The translations under genes and the position numbers were made by a program. This document shows positions 41,500 to 48,979 of a DNA stretch of 64,000 nt, in pieces. Origin of the DNA: Anaerolineales bacterium (GTDB lineage: Bacteria > Chloroflexota > Anaerolineae > Anaerolineales > Villigracilaceae); NCBI GenBank assembly GCA_020634895.1, contig JACKAV010000004.1, positions 186,001 through 250,000 on the forward strand. The letters are read 5' to 3'. The notes beneath the pieces were generated by a model. That model ran no database searches, had not been told where the DNA came from, and saw nothing but the letters and a program-made list of their open reading frames with translations. How positions within the stretch are numbered: position 1 is the first letter of the stretch; every line of letters starts with the position of its first letter.

Positions 41500-42315
41500 T
41501 CAGTTACCAGTGGCTCGTTCGTCAATATCTTTCAATGTTTTATGTTGGACATTCGCATTGATCTTCGCAAGTTCGGGGTTGTCGTGAACCAAGTCCAGGA
41601 CTTCTTTCCATGAAAAATCATCGCGCCCATTGAAGCGAGAATAAACTTCCTGCATGAATTCGAGGTCTTCGGGGGTATCCACCGTCCAGCGGTAATCGCC
41701 GAAATCGGTGGTGTGATGCAGGAGGGCGATTCTAAACCCTCTTGGTGAAGTTCCTTCTGAGAGCTGACGGCTAACCGCTGAAAGCTGCACTCCTTCATAG
41801 AAATACGGCATGGCATGTTCGCGATGTTGAGGTTCCCTGGCTTCCTGCCACGCCTTCTCCAAGACTTTGAACGTACAGGCTTCCACATCCAAACCGATGG
41901 GATAGGTGCGAGTCCACGGCGGGGGGAGGCGGTTGCAGACAAAGTCATATTCATCGTCGAGCAGGGTATTGACCACATCGTCAATCAAGTCCGGATCGAT
42001 AACCGGGCAATCCGCAGTGATGCGGACGACCACATCCGCTTTGGCTTGTTTGGCGGTTTGATAATAACGGTCAAGCACATCGTACAAACTGCCGCGGGTG
42101 AAGGGAATGCCCGAGAAATCGCAGTACTCCGCCACGGGGTCGTCTGAGGCGTCTGTCGTCGTGGCAAAAATAACTTCGTCGAGAGTCGCCGCCCGCGAGG
42201 TCCGAATAAAGACGCGTTGCAGCATCGGCTGCCCGTCAATATCGGCAAGGATTTTTCCCGGCAAACGTGAAGAGGACATACGTCCCTGAATGATGGCAAC
42301 AACGCGCGGTTTCAT
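41500..42315 (-). CDS. SpsF-like cytidylyltransferase (glycan nucleotidyltransferase)
   Basis: 271 residues. IIQGRMSSSRLPGKILADI at 8-26 is the SpsF form of the CMP-sugar synthetase nucleotide loop; RITADCPVIDPDLID and YRWTVDTPEDLEFMQEVY complete the family pattern. SpsF-type proteins sit in spore-coat and nonulosonate clusters and probably activate a sugar acid. An abnormal block (QLSAVSRQLSEGTS) between YFYE and GFRI is an in-frame repeat where homologs have a short loop. Overlaps the LapA-like gene by ATGA. Confidence 0.82.
   Translation of the reverse strand: MKPRVVAIIQGRMSSSRLPGKILADIDGQPMLQRVFIRTSRAATLDEVIFATTTDASDDPVAEYCDFSGIPFTRGSLYDVLDRYYQTAKQAKADVVVRITADCPVIDPDLIDDVVNTLLDDEYDFVCNRLPPPWTRTYPIGLDVEACTFKVLEKAWQEAREPQHREHAMPYFYEGVQLSAVSRQLSEGTSPRGFRIALLHHTTDFGDYRWTVDTPEDLEFMQEVYSRFNGRDDFSWKEVLDLVHDNPELAKINANVQHKTLKDIDERATGN
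41738..41790. repeat. In-frame 'agctgacggctaaccgctgaaagct' repeat inside the SpsF-like gene
   Basis: The plus strand carries agagctgacggctaaccgc then tgaaagctgc, the common 'agcggttagccgtcagct' spacer repeat. It is translated as QLSAVSRQLS on the minus strand, adding roughly 15 residues to a loop. Confidence 0.75.
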
Positions 42316-42641
42316 TGATCGCTTTTGGGTGTCTCTTCGGGATCAGACTTGCGCGGCTCGACCTTCTCAGGCGGGGCTGGTTTGCGCGTCTCCATGCCTG
42401 CTTCCAACTCTGCGATCTTCTTGCGGTGACGTGAATTGGCAAGTCCGCTTTTGATGCGCCCTGGCAGCATGACCAACACGCCAATCAAAAACCCGACAGC
42501 GATGCCAGCCAGCACGAAAACCGCCAGTGAACTTTGGACGGCGATGCCGAAAAAGTTTGCAGTGACGATGGATGGATTTTGAAGCGCAAAGAAAGCGGCG
42601 ACGAACGCAAGCGCAAATGCAAAAATGAAAGTAATAACCAT
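42312..42641 (-). CDS. LapA-domain membrane protein
   Basis: 109 residues. Two hydrophobic helices (MVITFIFAFALAFVAAFFAL and SLAVFVLAGIAVGFLIGVLV) separated by NPSIVTANFFG, the LapA (lipopolysaccharide assembly protein A) pattern, then a charged Pro/Glu/Lys-rich cytoplasmic tail with a short coiled-coil stretch. Possibly scaffolds envelope assembly enzymes. Coupled by ATGA to the SpsF-like gene. Confidence 0.85.
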   Translation of the reverse strand: MVITFIFAFALAFVAAFFALQNPSIVTANFFGIAVQSSLAVFVLAGIAVGFLIGVLVMLPGRIKSGLANSRHRKKIAELEAGMETRKPAPPEKVEPRKSDPEETPKSDQ

Positions 42642-42672
42642 AAGTACTCCTTTGGTTTAGTCTAAGGGAATT

Positions 42673-43998
42673 TTACGCGGTTTGTCCTTCGGACGGGATT
42701 GGTTGAGGAGTCACAAATCCCTTTGCTTTAAATTTTTCAACATAGTCGCGGACAGTTTGATAATCGAGACCAACCTGCTCGGCGATGTCGAAGATCGTGT
42801 GCTGACCTTCGAAGCGCATCATGATCTTTTCGATGGCACGGTTGAGCGCCCAGTTATCGCGCCAATCAACCCAGAGACCGTGACCGCTGAGGAACACGGG
42901 ACCGCGGAAGGTGCGCTTCGGAATGTAATTGCTGGCGTAGATGCGGATGATGTCTTCGGCGGTTTGCGCCGCGCCGAGGAGCATGTCTTCGTGCATGATG
43001 TCGAGATTGTCGTCGGTGGTGTGATACTCGTCGTAGGGAAAACGGTTGAGCGAGATGCACGGCACGTTGACGCCAGGTCCGTTGATGACGCGTTCATCGT
43101 TGGCGGGGGCGGCAGCGAAATCACGTTCATCATGTTCGGTATCGCGTAAGACAAAATTCGTAATGCGGTCTAAAAGATGATTATGTTGACGTGTGTGATG
43201 CCACGCAATTTGATTCTGGTTGCCCGTCATCTCCATGAAAATCCCGCCGCGTAGATTCGGAATCAGACTCTCGTTGTGAGCCAGCCATGCGATGGTACCG
43301 ATGGTCTCCGGTCCAAACCAAAAGCGGACGCTCATCGAGCCAGCGGGAAGCGGATTGTCCGCAAGTCGCCGCGCCAACTCAATGGTGCTGACCACGCCCG
43401 CACCATCGTCATTGGCTTGCATGGGGTGACAGGTATGTGCCTGCACAAGGAACTCGCCCGCTTCGGGGTTGGGTCCGCCTTGCGGGTGGACAACCGCCGT
43501 GGCAACTTTGAATCCCTGCGCCGGATCGGTGATAAATTCGCAATTGATGACCGCGTGATATTTTTTATCGCGAGGAAGTTTATCGAAGGTGTTCTTCGGC
43601 AGGCAGAATCCCCAGTCGCGTTCGTAGTATTTGAAGACCCACGGCACGGTATGAGGACGTTTCTCATTGAAATACAAATGCGGCTGGAGTTCTTCGAAGC
43701 TCAGGACTTTGTCCGTTGGCAGCGAATAAGAAACAATGTGCAGCGGATTGTCCTTGAAGTCCACGATGCGTTCACCATCTTCCGTTTCAAGATACGCTTC
43801 ATGGACAACGTATCGCTCAGGCACTTTCCACGTCCAGACGGGAGTCAGCGGTGCGTAGGTCTCAACCGTGTAGTTGGATGAATCGGGCATGTACGAGCCA
43901 ACAATCTCCAACGTTTTGTCGTGGTCGTCAGAGGCGAGGGTGCGGTGTAGAGGGAAGAATTCCACGAGGATGGATTTGAGGGATGTGTAGGGTTTCAT
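42673..43998 (-). CDS. DUF4910/DUF2172 aminopeptidase-like protein (M28-like fold)
   Basis: 441 residues. AHTCHPMQANDDGAG with H188, H191 and D198, WFGPETIG with E231, and DEYHTTDD give the metal ligands and catalytic acid of an M28-type co-catalytic zinc site. The C-terminal ~80 residues (FEGQHTIFDIAEQVGLDYQTVRDYVEKF) form a winged-helix-like domain usual for this family. Such proteins recur in polysaccharide clusters; they may deacylate or hydrolyse an amide on a sugar rather than a peptide. That role is inferred. Confidence 0.85.
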   Translation of the reverse strand: MKPYTSLKSILVEFFPLHRTLASDDHDKTLEIVGSYMPDSSNYTVETYAPLTPVWTWKVPERYVVHEAYLETEDGERIVDFKDNPLHIVSYSLPTDKVLSFEELQPHLYFNEKRPHTVPWVFKYYERDWGFCLPKNTFDKLPRDKKYHAVINCEFITDPAQGFKVATAVVHPQGGPNPEAGEFLVQAHTCHPMQANDDGAGVVSTIELARRLADNPLPAGSMSVRFWFGPETIGTIAWLAHNESLIPNLRGGIFMEMTGNQNQIAWHHTRQHNHLLDRITNFVLRDTEHDERDFAAAPANDERVINGPGVNVPCISLNRFPYDEYHTTDDNLDIMHEDMLLGAAQTAEDIIRIYASNYIPKRTFRGPVFLSGHGLWVDWRDNWALNRAIEKIMMRFEGQHTIFDIAEQVGLDYQTVRDYVEKFKAKGFVTPQPIPSEGQTA

Positions 43999-44008
43999 CT
44001 TTTCGATA

Positions 44009-44079
44009 TGTAGGGGCGAGGTCGCCTCGCCCTGGTTTGGGTATTCACAATCAGGGCGGGAAGACCCCGCCCCTACAGG
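44009..44079. repeat. 'tgtaggggcgaggtcgcctcgccc' double hairpin
   Basis: TGTAGGGGCGAGG-tcg-CCTCGCCC followed by GGGCGGG-aaga-CCCCGCCC and CCTACA, so the outer arms pair as well. Lies between the AAC(3)-like and DUF4910 genes. Confidence 0.8.
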
Positions 44080-44841
44080 TTAATACTTCGGCTCTTCAAT
44101 ATAGTGCAACTTCTCAGGGTGTTCACGCACGATCACCGACATATTATCGTAAAACTCATTCGCAGTCGAATGATGCACCTTCGCCTCGCCGACCTGCACC
44201 TCGCGGATCACCCCAGCCGCAAGCAACTCGTTCATGCCCGGCACAATGTAAGTTTTTACGCGGTCATTGTTGCGTACGAACATCGAGTGCATTTTTATTT
44301 TTGGCACGCGGTCATAACCAAGATAAATTCCGGCAAACTCTTTCACGCGGCGATAATCACAACCGACATTGTATTCAATGTAATGATGCATCGAGAATGT
44401 GCTATTGAAATCCAAGCCAATGCTCACGATGGTTCCATTAATTTTATGAAACAACGCGAACGCCGAGTTCGGTCCGTAGGCTTCCACATCGTCCGCTTTG
44501 GAAAATTCCTCTGCGCGCGCGCCGATAACAGAAAAACTATAAATGGGGTGAGGTGTCCTTAGCGCATTCGGGCGCAGGCGCGCGATCTCTGTAATTGCGC
44601 CCATCTTCGAGGGCGTTTCCTTCACATCAAAATAATGCGTCTCGGTCCACGACTGAAAATTGAAAGCGGGGAACATCACCGTGCCGTCTTTGCCAGCCAA
44701 TTCGATGAACGCGTCGATCACCGTATCCGCGCCGCCTTCCACGCCGCCCAAAGACTTATACGACGTATGCACGATGACCGTGTCGCCGTTCTTGATCCCA
44801 ATTTGACCAAAGCCGTCAATCAGTTGTTTTTTGTTTAACAT
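44080..44841 (-). CDS. AAC(3)-family N-acetyltransferase
   Basis: 253 residues. VIVHTSYKSLGGVEGGADTVIDAF and TVMFPAFNF at the N-terminus and the conserved HPIYSFSVIG block are the aminoglycoside 3-N-acetyltransferase family pattern. In glycan loci these enzymes acetylate amino groups on sugars, for example a UDP-diamino hexose in the nonulosonate route. Antibiotic resistance is not implied. The gap to the next gene is filled by a repeat. Confidence 0.88.
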   Translation of the reverse strand: MLNKKQLIDGFGQIGIKNGDTVIVHTSYKSLGGVEGGADTVIDAFIELAGKDGTVMFPAFNFQSWTETHYFDVKETPSKMGAITEIARLRPNALRTPHPIYSFSVIGARAEEFSKADDVEAYGPNSAFALFHKINGTIVSIGLDFNSTFSMHHYIEYNVGCDYRRVKEFAGIYLGYDRVPKIKMHSMFVRNNDRVKTYIVPGMNELLAAGVIREVQVGEAKVHHSTANEFYDNMSVIVREHPEKLHYIEEPKY

Positions 44842-44857
44842 GGGTTCCTCTTTATCC

Positions 44858-44956
44858 CGTCATTGCGAGGGCGGTGCTTTTCGCCCGAAGCAATCTTATG
44901 ATTACGAGATCGAGATTGCTTCGTCGCCAAGAGCAAGAACGCTCCTCGCAATGACG
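44858..44956. repeat. 'CGTCATTGCGAG' hairpin repeat, copy 3
   Basis: Starts CGTCATTGCGAGGGCGG and ends CTCGCAATGACG, with inner GAAGCAATCT and AGATTGCTTC arms. 99 bp, ending 2 bp before the GT4 stop codon, as copy 1 does with its neighbour. Confidence 0.9.
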
Positions 44957-44958
44957 TA

Positions 44959-46041
44959 TCATTTTAGACTTCGATAGACTTCCATCAACGCCGCGGCATT
45001 CTTTTTCCAATCCGCACGCTTCTCCGCGGACCTGCGGGCTGATTCGCCGATCTCAGGCAGTTTCTCACGCTGATTCATCGCCGCGAGAATTTTTTCCGCC
45101 AGGTGATCCGCGTCCCCATCGCGGAACAGCCAGCCGTTCTCATGTTCGAACACCCATTCCTTATTGGCAGGGATATCCGAAACCAGACAAGGCAGCCCGC
45201 ACGCCAGCGCTTCCATCAACGAAACGGACGAACCGTCCACGTGCGAGGGCGAGATGTATAAGTCCGCCATATGATACCAGCGCGGAAGGTCGATCTGTGA
45301 GATCTGCCCGCCGAACGTGACACGGTCCAGCACACCGCCGTTTTGAAAGATCTGACGAATGACATTTCCTTGTGAACCGCCGCCAAGCAGAATCAGGTCA
45401 ACATTGTCTTTTTGTTGTGCAACCTTCACAAATGCTTTTGCCAACACATCAACGCCATAGCGGGTTTCCCAGGCGCGATTACAAAAGAGTGTAAATGTTG
45501 AAAGTTTGGAAGATTTCAGTTCAGGCGTGAAATGGTCAAGATTAACGCCCCAGGGAATCACAACCGTCTTTTCGGGGTTCATTCCATACGCCACCGCTTT
45601 GTCTTTGGTGACATTGGCATCGCTCGTGAAAAACGTCGAATGCTTCAATGTGTACTTGGTAGCGAATTTCCACATCCACCCTTTATGGACATCATCCATC
45701 AGGTCGAATCCCCAGGACATGGTGAGAAGCGGATTCGCGCCAGCGAGAACGGCGATAAAGGCACAGGTTTGGATCGGTCCCGCATGGACGAGATCAGGCT
45801 TGAGGTCCCGAAGGAGGCGCTTGAAATCCATCACCAAAGCGGGGAGTTTGCTCCATGTAAATGGTTCGCGTCCGCCCTTCCAGATGACTTGATGCACATT
45901 TTCCGGCACAGAGCGGCTTTCCACTTGTCTCTGGTTGCCTTCGAGTTGAACAAAATGGACTTCATGCCCGCCATCGGAGATGGCTTTGAGAAACTTATGG
46001 TCGTGTGTGGAGTAGCCGAGGGAGAAGTATATGAGTTTCAT
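44959..46041 (-). CDS. Family 4 glycosyltransferase (GT-B fold)
   Basis: 360 residues from the ATG at 46041; MELETWN in the longer frame is translated repeat. LVHAGPIQTCAF and SWGFDLMDD in the N-domain; C-domain GGQISQIDLPRWYHMADLYISPSHVDGSSVSLMEALACGLPCLVSD contains the E-x7-E motif (SVSLMEALACGLP) that binds the donor nucleotide. A retaining transferase acting on the cytoplasmic side. The repeat next to a four-helix-bundle cassette abuts its start codon. Confidence 0.92.
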   Translation of the reverse strand: MKLIYFSLGYSTHDHKFLKAISDGGHEVHFVQLEGNQRQVESRSVPENVHQVIWKGGREPFTWSKLPALVMDFKRLLRDLKPDLVHAGPIQTCAFIAVLAGANPLLTMSWGFDLMDDVHKGWMWKFATKYTLKHSTFFTSDANVTKDKAVAYGMNPEKTVVIPWGVNLDHFTPELKSSKLSTFTLFCNRAWETRYGVDVLAKAFVKVAQQKDNVDLILLGGGSQGNVIRQIFQNGGVLDRVTFGGQISQIDLPRWYHMADLYISPSHVDGSSVSLMEALACGLPCLVSDIPANKEWVFEHENGWLFRDGDADHLAEKILAAMNQREKLPEIGESARRSAEKRADWKKNAAALMEVYRSLK

Positions 46042-46062
46042 GTTCCAAGTTTCAAGTTCCAC
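46041..46062. repeat. Left arm of four-helix-bundle cassette 1
   Basis: TGTTCCAAGTTTCAAGTTCC on the plus strand, directly between the 4HB stop and the GT4 start. It pairs in inverted orientation with 46470-46490 (14 of 17 bases). Confidence 0.75.
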
Positions 46063-46064
46063 GT

Positions 46065-46460
46065 TTATATGCGAGATGGAGTGTTGTTGCGGCGCGGATT
46101 CTTAAGAACGCTTTGTTTTAGACCACCAATCAAGGCTTTGCACTTTTTTGCCTGTTCGTAATGGGATTTAAAAATATCTGGTTTGATATATTCCACATCC
46201 AAGGCTGCATAAAGCAATGATTGAACTTCAACAGCAGAACGGCGGGCAATGCCGAGAAAGCGAGCAAACTCTGCCGACGACTCACAATCAAATCCTTCGG
46301 CTATATTCGTCATTACGGATACCGTTGCTCTTTGAATTTGGTCTCGCATTCCAAAATCTTTTGCAAAGTCTCCTTCTAATGTAATTTTGTAAATCCATTT
46401 CACCAAGGTACGCGATTCTTGCCATGCAATTAAGTCTTCAAATCTTGTAACAGCAGTCAC
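46065..46460 (-). CDS. Four-helix-bundle protein (S23/IVS family), copy 1
   Basis: 131 residues from a GTG at 46460 with GGGAGG 5 bases upstream. RFEDLIAWQESRTLVKWIYK, FGMRDQIQRATVSVMTNIAEGF and AVEVQSLLYAALD are the hallmark helices of the family found inside 23S rRNA intervening sequences and in Avd proteins of diversity-generating retroelements; free-standing copies have no settled function. It is flanked by inverted repeats and sits in a glycan operon without an obvious link to it. Copy 2 is at 59633. Confidence 0.92.
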   Translation of the reverse strand: MTAVTRFEDLIAWQESRTLVKWIYKITLEGDFAKDFGMRDQIQRATVSVMTNIAEGFDCESSAEFARFLGIARRSAVEVQSLLYAALDVEYIKPDIFKSHYEQAKKCKALIGGLKQSVLKNPRRNNTPSRI

Positions 46461-46466
46461 TTCAAC

Positions 46467-46495
46467 CTCCCAACCTGGAACTTGGCACCTGACAC
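46467..46495. repeat. Right arm of four-helix-bundle cassette 1
   Basis: Read on the minus strand: GTGCCAAGTTCCAGGTTGGG, which ends in the 4HB ribosome-binding site. Inverted relative to 46041-46062. Confidence 0.75.
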
Positions 46496-46504
46496 ATGGA
46501 ACTC

Positions 46505-47572
46505 TTATTCGCCCAAATCAACCCAGCGCAATTCCTTGCCCTGGGGCATATCAGCGAGTGCTTTTGTGCCGATGACATTTTCGATCTCATGCGGCTTGAT
46601 TGCTCCAATGGTGGCGGGACGAAGCACGTCGATCATGTCGCGGGTGAAGGTTTCACCGGCTTTGATATCACGCGCGGCTCGCAGGCAGCGGCGCTGCACG
46701 ACCTTGGTTTCCTGCTCGTTGCCGCCGATGACTTTATCTGTGGAACCCAACGCCCGTTCGAGTTGACGCGTCTCTTCGACCATGTGCGCCCAGTCGGCAG
46801 GATTCAACGCGAATTTGTGGTCGGGACCTTCGCGGTCGTTGCTGTCGGTGAAGTGACGTTCGATCATGCGCGCGCCAAGCGTCACCGCACCGAGGACTGT
46901 CGCATTGCCGTGAGTGTGATCGGAAAGTCCAAGCACGACATCGGGGAACATGGTCGCGTAGGTCTTCAACACATTCAAATGGATGTGATCATAGTTCTCG
47001 AGGCTGGCAGTGTAATTGGTGTTGCACTGCATCAAACACAATTGTTTGTTAACCTTGAGAATCGCGTGGACGGCACGCTGTACGTCAGCAATGTCGGCGG
47101 CGCCGCTGGCAATGATCATCGGCTTGCCTTTGGATGCCATGTGAACCAGTGCTTCGATCCAGTCGATTTCGCCGGAGCCAGCCTTGAATGCCGGAATATA
47201 CGGTTCGACATGCTCAATGGAGTCGAAGTCGTAGGGCGAGGTGAAGAAGTCGATACCGACTTTGTCGCATTCCTCTTTCAGGATAGGCGTCCAGCTTTGG
47301 GAGACGGATGCGGCGGCGTAGACTTCGGTGACGGATTTTTTCCACGTTGCCTGATGGCTGACCTTGGAATTCATGTGTGTGAAGCCATATTCCGAGACGA
47401 TCTTGGGCGCCTGAAAATGCTGGAACTTGGCTGCGTCGGCGCCGGCATCTTTGGCGAGTTTGATGAGCATCTTCGCGCGGTCAAGGTCACCGTCGTGATT
47501 GGCGGCGATGTCGGCGATGAAATAGGTGGGATGATTCATGCCAATGGTGTGATTGTTGATCTTGAATTCCAT
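46505..47572 (-). CDS. NeuB-family nonulosonic acid synthase with SAF domain
   Basis: 355 residues. FIADIAANHDGDLDRAKMLI, GADAAKFQHFQ, FKAGSGEIDW and LGLSDHTHGN are NeuB barrel blocks. A C-terminal SAF domain (about 295-355: RRCLRAARDIKAGETFTRDM ... GTKALADMPQGKEL) is present. It condenses PEP with an N-acylated hexosamine to a nonulosonic acid. Clearly different from the short NeuB at 28267, so two nonulosonic acids, or two organisms' gene sets, may be combined here. Confidence 0.92.
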   Translation of the reverse strand: MEFKINNHTIGMNHPTYFIADIAANHDGDLDRAKMLIKLAKDAGADAAKFQHFQAPKIVSEYGFTHMNSKVSHQATWKKSVTEVYAAASVSQSWTPILKEECDKVGIDFFTSPYDFDSIEHVEPYIPAFKAGSGEIDWIEALVHMASKGKPMIIASGAADIADVQRAVHAILKVNKQLCLMQCNTNYTASLENYDHIHLNVLKTYATMFPDVVLGLSDHTHGNATVLGAVTLGARMIERHFTDSNDREGPDHKFALNPADWAHMVEETRQLERALGSTDKVIGGNEQETKVVQRRCLRAARDIKAGETFTRDMIDVLRPATIGAIKPHEIENVIGTKALADMPQGKELRWVDLGE

Positions 47573-47662
47573 GTGTTCCTCCGGGATAATTATGCAGATC
47601 TTTTGATATTCGACAAACTCAGGCTTCGGTCATTATCATAACGTGAGTAATGAATAGCTGTT

Positions 47663-47756
47663 TTCACCACAGATCAACACCGATAAACAGGATGGGAGAT
47701 TAATTTGAGAAAATCCGTCTTCCAATCTGTGTGAATCTGCGTTCATCTGTGGTGAA
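47663..47756. repeat. Empty inverted repeat, 'ttcaccacagat' family
   Basis: Left arm TTCACCACAGATCAACACCG; right arm on the minus strand TTCACCACAGATGAACGCAG. The arms pair over about 35 bp. It lies in the 230-bp spacer between NUDIX and NeuB genes; the remaining spacer shows no gene. Confidence 0.8.
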
Positions 47757-47802
47757 TTTGAAAATATTCCTTATCCATTATTGACATTATCTTATAAAAC
47801 GG

Positions 47803-48330
47803 TCAACTGCCATCGAGCCATAACAACAAGGCTGTCAGGGAAAACCCATCCAAGATTTTTTTGTCTTTTAGCAATTGTTTGACTTCGTCCTTCGTGAACC
47901 AGCAGACTTCGCTGACTTCGTTCTGGTCGAAATCCTGTACAAGTTCACCAGCTTTGCATTGGACAATATGAAAAACCTGATTTGCCTGTCCGTTCATGGG
48001 ATAGTAAGTGTAGATCAATTCATGGTTTGTTGAGGTATAGCCTGTTTCCTCCAAAAGCTCACGTTTGGCGGCTTCGATGGGCGTTTCACCGGATTCCATA
48101 CCCCCAGCGGGAAGTTCCCATACAGCAGTGCCGGTCGTGTAGCGCGGAATGCGGACAAAGATCACTTCACCTTTTGCGTTTTCCATGACGGCAGCCGCGG
48201 CTTCGCGTTCGAAATCCAGCAAATGGAATTTATCGACCACAAAGCCGTTTGGAAATCTGACAGTATCTTTATAAAGGTTCACCCACCTGCTTTGGTATAC
48301 AACTTCCCTTGCAAGCCTTTCGGGCTTCAT
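47803..48330 (-). CDS. NUDIX hydrolase
   Basis: 175 residues from the ATG at 48330 (GGAGAAG at good spacing). The Nudix box GGMESGETPIEAAKRELLEE-TG is complete (GX5EX7REUXEEXGU). The N-terminal YQSRWVNLYKDTVRFPNG resembles ADP-ribose/sugar pyrophosphatases. It may hydrolyse ADP-ribose or a nucleotide sugar. Downstream of a DUF4260 gene by 13 bp. Confidence 0.9.
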   Translation of the reverse strand: MKPERLAREVVYQSRWVNLYKDTVRFPNGFVVDKFHLLDFEREAAAAVMENAKGEVIFVRIPRYTTGTAVWELPAGGMESGETPIEAAKRELLEETGYTSTNHELIYTYYPMNGQANQVFHIVQCKAGELVQDFDQNEVSEVCWFTKDEVKQLLKDKKILDGFSLTALLLWLDGS

Positions 48331-48343
48331 TGACTTCTCCAAT

Positions 48344-48694
48344 TTATCTCCCAATCATCCCCAAGTGTGTGTGCTGGAAGGAATCTTCGTGTTTCAAGCC
48401 GTAGCCGAAAATGCGGTCAAAGCTGGAGTGGGCGAAGAGCAGGGTTCCGGCGAACATCAACCAGGGGACGGTCAGTAGGTAGCCAAAGGCATAGAGCGTA
48501 ACCGCCAGCCCCTTGTGGTGGATCAGGTTATAGGTCCACGCGCCGAGGCGGGGATTTATCAGATAGCCAAGCATGCTCAAATCGGGCGCAAAAAATAGGA
48601 GGGCGAAAAGCCACCACGAGTAGTCCAATCCCGAAAAAAGGAGGAGGGCAAAGGCTAACATCAGGAATTCTTCAAAGCGGATAAGGTTTTTCAT
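48344..48694 (-). CDS. DUF4260-like membrane protein
   Basis: 116 residues with three to four helices. WWLFALLFFAPDLSMLGYLINP, GAWTYNLIHHKGL and FAHSSFDRIFGYGLKHEDSFQHTHLG are the conserved DUF4260 blocks, rich in His and Asp. Good GGGAG 6 bases before the ATG. Function unknown; not evidently tied to glycan synthesis. It borders the DnaA-box array. Confidence 0.85.
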   Translation of the reverse strand: MKNLIRFEEFLMLAFALLLFSGLDYSWWLFALLFFAPDLSMLGYLINPRLGAWTYNLIHHKGLAVTLYAFGYLLTVPWLMFAGTLLFAHSSFDRIFGYGLKHEDSFQHTHLGMIGR

Positions 48695-48724
48695 GTGGGC
48701 TCCCGGTTATAACTCTAAAAAAGC

Positions 48725-48979
48725 TGTGGATAAGTCTGGGGATTCTGTGGATAACTTCGGTCGAATCAGCGGTCGTTTTGCTGGAATTACCCGAAAACTG
48801 TGGAAAAATACCCCGAAAAGCGGGGAAAGATGTGGATAAGTGTGGATAAAACCGCCCGAATCGGGTTAGCGCTGTTGATAACTGCGGATTTTCTGTGGAT
48901 AACTCTGCTCGTATTGTGTGTAAAACTCGTCCAAGCCTGTGGAGAAATTGGGCAAATCTTCGCCCAAATCTGTGGACAA
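48725..48979 (+). promoter_or_regulatory. Array of nine DnaA-box-like 9-mers in one orientation
   Basis: TGTGGATAA occurs exactly at 48725, 48746, 48831, 48841 and 48894. One-mismatch versions start at 48799 (TGTGGAAAA), 48873 (TGTTGATAA), 48938 (TGTGGAGAA) and 48971 (TGTGGACAA). Start-to-start distances are 21, 53, 32, 10, 32, 21, 44 and 33, mostly near multiples of 10.5. This matches the consensus TTATCCACA on the minus strand. It could be an origin, a DnaA-titrating locus or a DnaA-controlled site. Neither dnaA nor dnaN is in the window. The right part overlaps the 3' codons of the RmlD-like gene. Confidence 0.7.

Noticed and set aside
44080..44841. Aminoglycoside resistance gene
   Set aside because: The AAC(3) fold is widely used for sugar amino groups, and the gene lies in a glycan operon. 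Context favours a biosynthetic role.
46496..47641. 381-codon plus-strand frame opposite the NeuB gene
   Set aside because: Antisense shadow of a full NeuB-SAF protein, with no start signal and no recognisable motif.
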